The position numbers and the translations under genes were made by a program. This document shows positions 5,464 through 7,132 of a stretch of 7,132 bases of DNA, piece after piece. The stretch is from the NCBI GenBank assembly GCA_035711465.1, contig DASTCC010000375.1, forward strand, positions 1 through 7,132. Direction: 5' to 3'. The DNA is from DASTCC01 sp035711465. GTDB lineage: Bacteria; Acidobacteriota; Vicinamibacteria; Vicinamibacterales; SCN-69-37. A model generated the notes under the pieces. It was given only the letters and a program-made list of their open reading frames with translations. It was not told the origin of the DNA and did no database searches. Numbering within the stretch: the first letter of the stretch is position 1; every line of letters starts with the position of its first letter.

Positions 5464-7132
5464 GACAGGTCGGCCGCGCCGGCGGCCGGCGGCGCGGAGT
5501 GCTCCGTGGCGCGCGGCAGCGCGGCGTGTACCTGCTCGCGCGTGAGGTTGGCTTTCGACAACACCGGGGTGCCCGGCCCGAGCCGGTCGCGCTCGGCGTC
5601 GGTGACGTTCCGCGAGGTGACGATGACGATCGGCACGTGCGCGGTCGCCGGATCGCGCCGCAGCGCGTCGTGCACGTCGATGCCGTCGATGTCGCCGAGA
5701 TGCAGGTCGAGCAGGATCAGGCCCGGTTTGATCCGCCGCGCCTGGCGCAGGCCGTCCCGGCCGGAGGCGGCCTCGACGACCTCGCTGTCACGGCCGCGCA
5801 GCATCTCGCGCAGGATGAATCGCGACGCGTCCTGGTCGTCGATGACGAGCACGCGCTGCGCATTCGGTGCGGCGACGTATTCGTTGAGCGTCTCGATCAG
5901 CCACGACGCGTCGAGCGGCTTGCGCAGGTAGCCGTCGGCGCCGAGCGCCAGGGCCTTCGGACGGTCGTCGATGCTCGAGACGACGAAGAGCGGCACGCTC
6001 GCGGTCGCGCGCTGCTGCTTGAGCCGGGCGAGCAGGTCCCAGGATTCGGCGCCGTGCAGCCGGATGTCGAGCACGATCGCCGCCGGCCGCAACAGCTCGA
6101 GCGTGCGCACCGCCGCGGCCGCCGATCGGGCCGGCACCATCTGGAAGCGCGTGTTGGCCAGCGCCCGCTCGAACATCAGCAGATCCGCGTCGTCGTCGTC
6201 GACGACGAGCACGGGCTGACGCGAGGGATCGGGGGCGAGCGTGTCGGCGCCGAGGTCGGCCGGCATGAGCGGAATGGTGACGGAGAAGGTCGAGCCGATG
6301 CCGGGCTGACTGACGACGTCGATCGTGCCGCCGAGCAGTTCGGCCAGCCGCTTGGACAACGGCAGGCCGAGGCCGGTGCCCTTGACGCGGCGCTGCATCG
6401 GATTTTCGATCTGCACGAACTCGTCGAAGATCCGATCGATGTCGCCTTCGGGAATGCCGATGCCGGTGTCGGCGACGGCGAGCTCGATGCGATCGCCGCC
6501 GGCCGAGAGCCGGGCGCTGACGCGGACCTCGCCGCGCTCGGTGTACTTCAGCGCGTTGGAGATGAAGTTGCGCAGAATCTGCGACACCTTGCGCTCGTCC
6601 GAACAGACCGGCGGCAGCCCGTCGGGTTCCTCGAACGTCAGCGCCAGCACCTCGTTGATCAGCAGCGGCCGCAGCATGCCGCGCAGCGCGCCGAACAGAT
6701 CGCGGACCTCGAACACGCTCGGGTGGACCTCGACCTTGCCGGCCTCGACCTTGGCGAGATCGAGCAGGTCGTCGATGAGCTCGGCGAGCTGCAGTGCCGA
6801 TCGGCGGATGTAATAGATCTCGTCCTTCTGCGACTCGTCGGCGCCGAGCCGCTCGGCGAGCAGCGTCGTCAGCGCCAGGATCGAGTTGACCGGCGTCCGG
6901 AACTCGTGGGTCATGTTCGAGAGGAACCGGGTCTTGACCTCGTCGACGCGGCGAAGGTGATCGGCGCGTTCGTCGAGCTCGGCGTAGAGCGCGACGACGC
7001 CGCGATTGGTGTCCTCGAGCTCGCGGTTGACGCGCTGGAGCTCCTCCTGGCGGGTGCGCAGGTCGTCGAGCGCGCGCAGGAGCTCCTGATTCTGCTCGCG
7101 CACCTCGGCGAGCGGCCCGGCCGGCCACACCG
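5460..7132 (-). CDS. Hybrid histidine kinase, coiled coil-HisKA-HATPase-REC-REC, N-terminus cut by the window edge
   Basis: The frame is open to the right edge, so the true start and any input domain lie beyond 7132. Numbering from the GTG at 7130 (probably an internal codon) gives 556 residues. A long heptad-rich coiled coil (about 7-66, including ELQRVNRELEDTNRGVVALY) leads into HisKA with phospho-acceptor His75 (SNMTHEFRTPVNS). The ATPase domain shows the N box (NFISNALKYTE, 188-198), G1 (DTGIGIP, 221-227), F box (FDEF, 235-238) and G2 (GTGLGLPLSKRL, 251-262). Receiver one (about 305-420) has Asp311/Asp312, Asp355, Ser385/Ser386 and Lys404. Receiver two (about 425-540) has Asp431/Asp432, Asp475, Thr505 and Lys526, with Ala527 where proline is usual. 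A low-complexity Ala/Pro tail ends the protein. No transmembrane helix occurs in the visible part. Its stop overlaps the ATG of the next kinase, so the two are co-transcribed and likely act in one phosphorelay. Confidence 0.95.
   Translation of the reverse strand, partial: VWPAGPLAEVREQNQELLRALDDLRTRQEELQRVNRELEDTNRGVVALYAELDERADHLRRVDEVKTRFLSNMTHEFRTPVNSILALTTLLAERLGADESQKDEIYYIRRSALQLAELIDDLLDLAKVEAGKVEVHPSVFEVRDLFGALRGMLRPLLINEVLALTFEEPDGLPPVCSDERKVSQILRNFISNALKYTERGEVRVSARLSAGGDRIELAVADTGIGIPEGDIDRIFDEFVQIENPMQRRVKGTGLGLPLSKRLAELLGGTIDVVSQPGIGSTFSVTIPLMPADLGADTLAPDPSRQPVLVVDDDDADLLMFERALANTRFQMVPARSAAAAVRTLELLRPAAIVLDIRLHGAESWDLLARLKQQRATASVPLFVVSSIDDRPKALALGADGYLRKPLDASWLIETLNEYVAAPNAQRVLVIDDQDASRFILREMLRGRDSEVVEAASGRDGLRQARRIKPGLILLDLHLGDIDGIDVHDALRRDPATAHVPIVIVTSRNVTDAERDRLGPGTPVLSKANLTREQVHAALPRATEHSAPPAAGAADLS

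Noticed and set aside
3640..5931. A 2.3-kb open frame on the plus strand, antisense to both kinases
   Set aside because: Its translation is a low-complexity Arg/Asp/Glu/Ala mixture with no domain pattern. It overlays the conserved kinase motifs on the minus strand and overlaps the end of the ABM-like gene in another frame. Strong GC bias at third codon positions explains the lack of stops.

Overview
The window is a GC-rich bacterial chromosomal segment with tightly packed genes. Strong G/C third-position bias is visible throughout and produces long spurious antisense frames. A lipoprotein periplasmic adaptor paired with an HAE1-type RND pump indicates a Gram-negative (diderm) bacterium. The hybrid kinase types and the codon bias would fit a soil lineage such as Acidobacteriota (Vicinamibacteria-like) or a high-GC proteobacterium. 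That assignment is an impression from family resemblance, not a demonstrated placement. I see no tRNA, rRNA, CRISPR array, insertion sequence or integration signature.

Layout from left to right. (1) Positions 1-2013, minus strand: the N-terminal 671 residues of an RND (AcrB/MexB-like) efflux permease whose C-terminus lies beyond the left edge. (2) 2018-3202, minus: the cognate periplasmic adaptor, a lipoprotein, 4 nt upstream of the permease in one operon. (3) 3203-3530: a 328-bp divergent control region. It contains two sigma-54-like -24/-12 elements, one facing each flanking gene, with a perfect 20-nt inverted repeat between them. (4) 3531-3878, plus: a small antibiotic-biosynthesis-monooxygenase-like (dimeric alpha/beta barrel) protein. 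(5) 3898-5463, minus: a complete REC-HisKA-HATPase-REC hybrid histidine kinase, convergent with gene 4 across 19 nt. (6) 5460-7132, minus: a second hybrid kinase, coiled coil-HisKA-HATPase-REC-REC, cut by the right edge at its N-terminus. Its stop codon overlaps the start of gene 5 (ATGA).

The adaptor and permease would form a tripartite drug/solvent efflux pump with an outer-membrane channel, probably encoded beyond the left edge. The two kinases form a translationally coupled phosphorelay module with four receiver domains but no HPt or DNA-binding output in view. The most interesting signal is the divergent region. Its paired -24/-12 elements lie at nearly equal distances from the two start codons, and a palindrome lies at enhancer-like distances from both. 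This suggests, by inference, that the pump and the small ABM-like protein are co-regulated through sigma-54 and an enhancer-binding protein not seen here.
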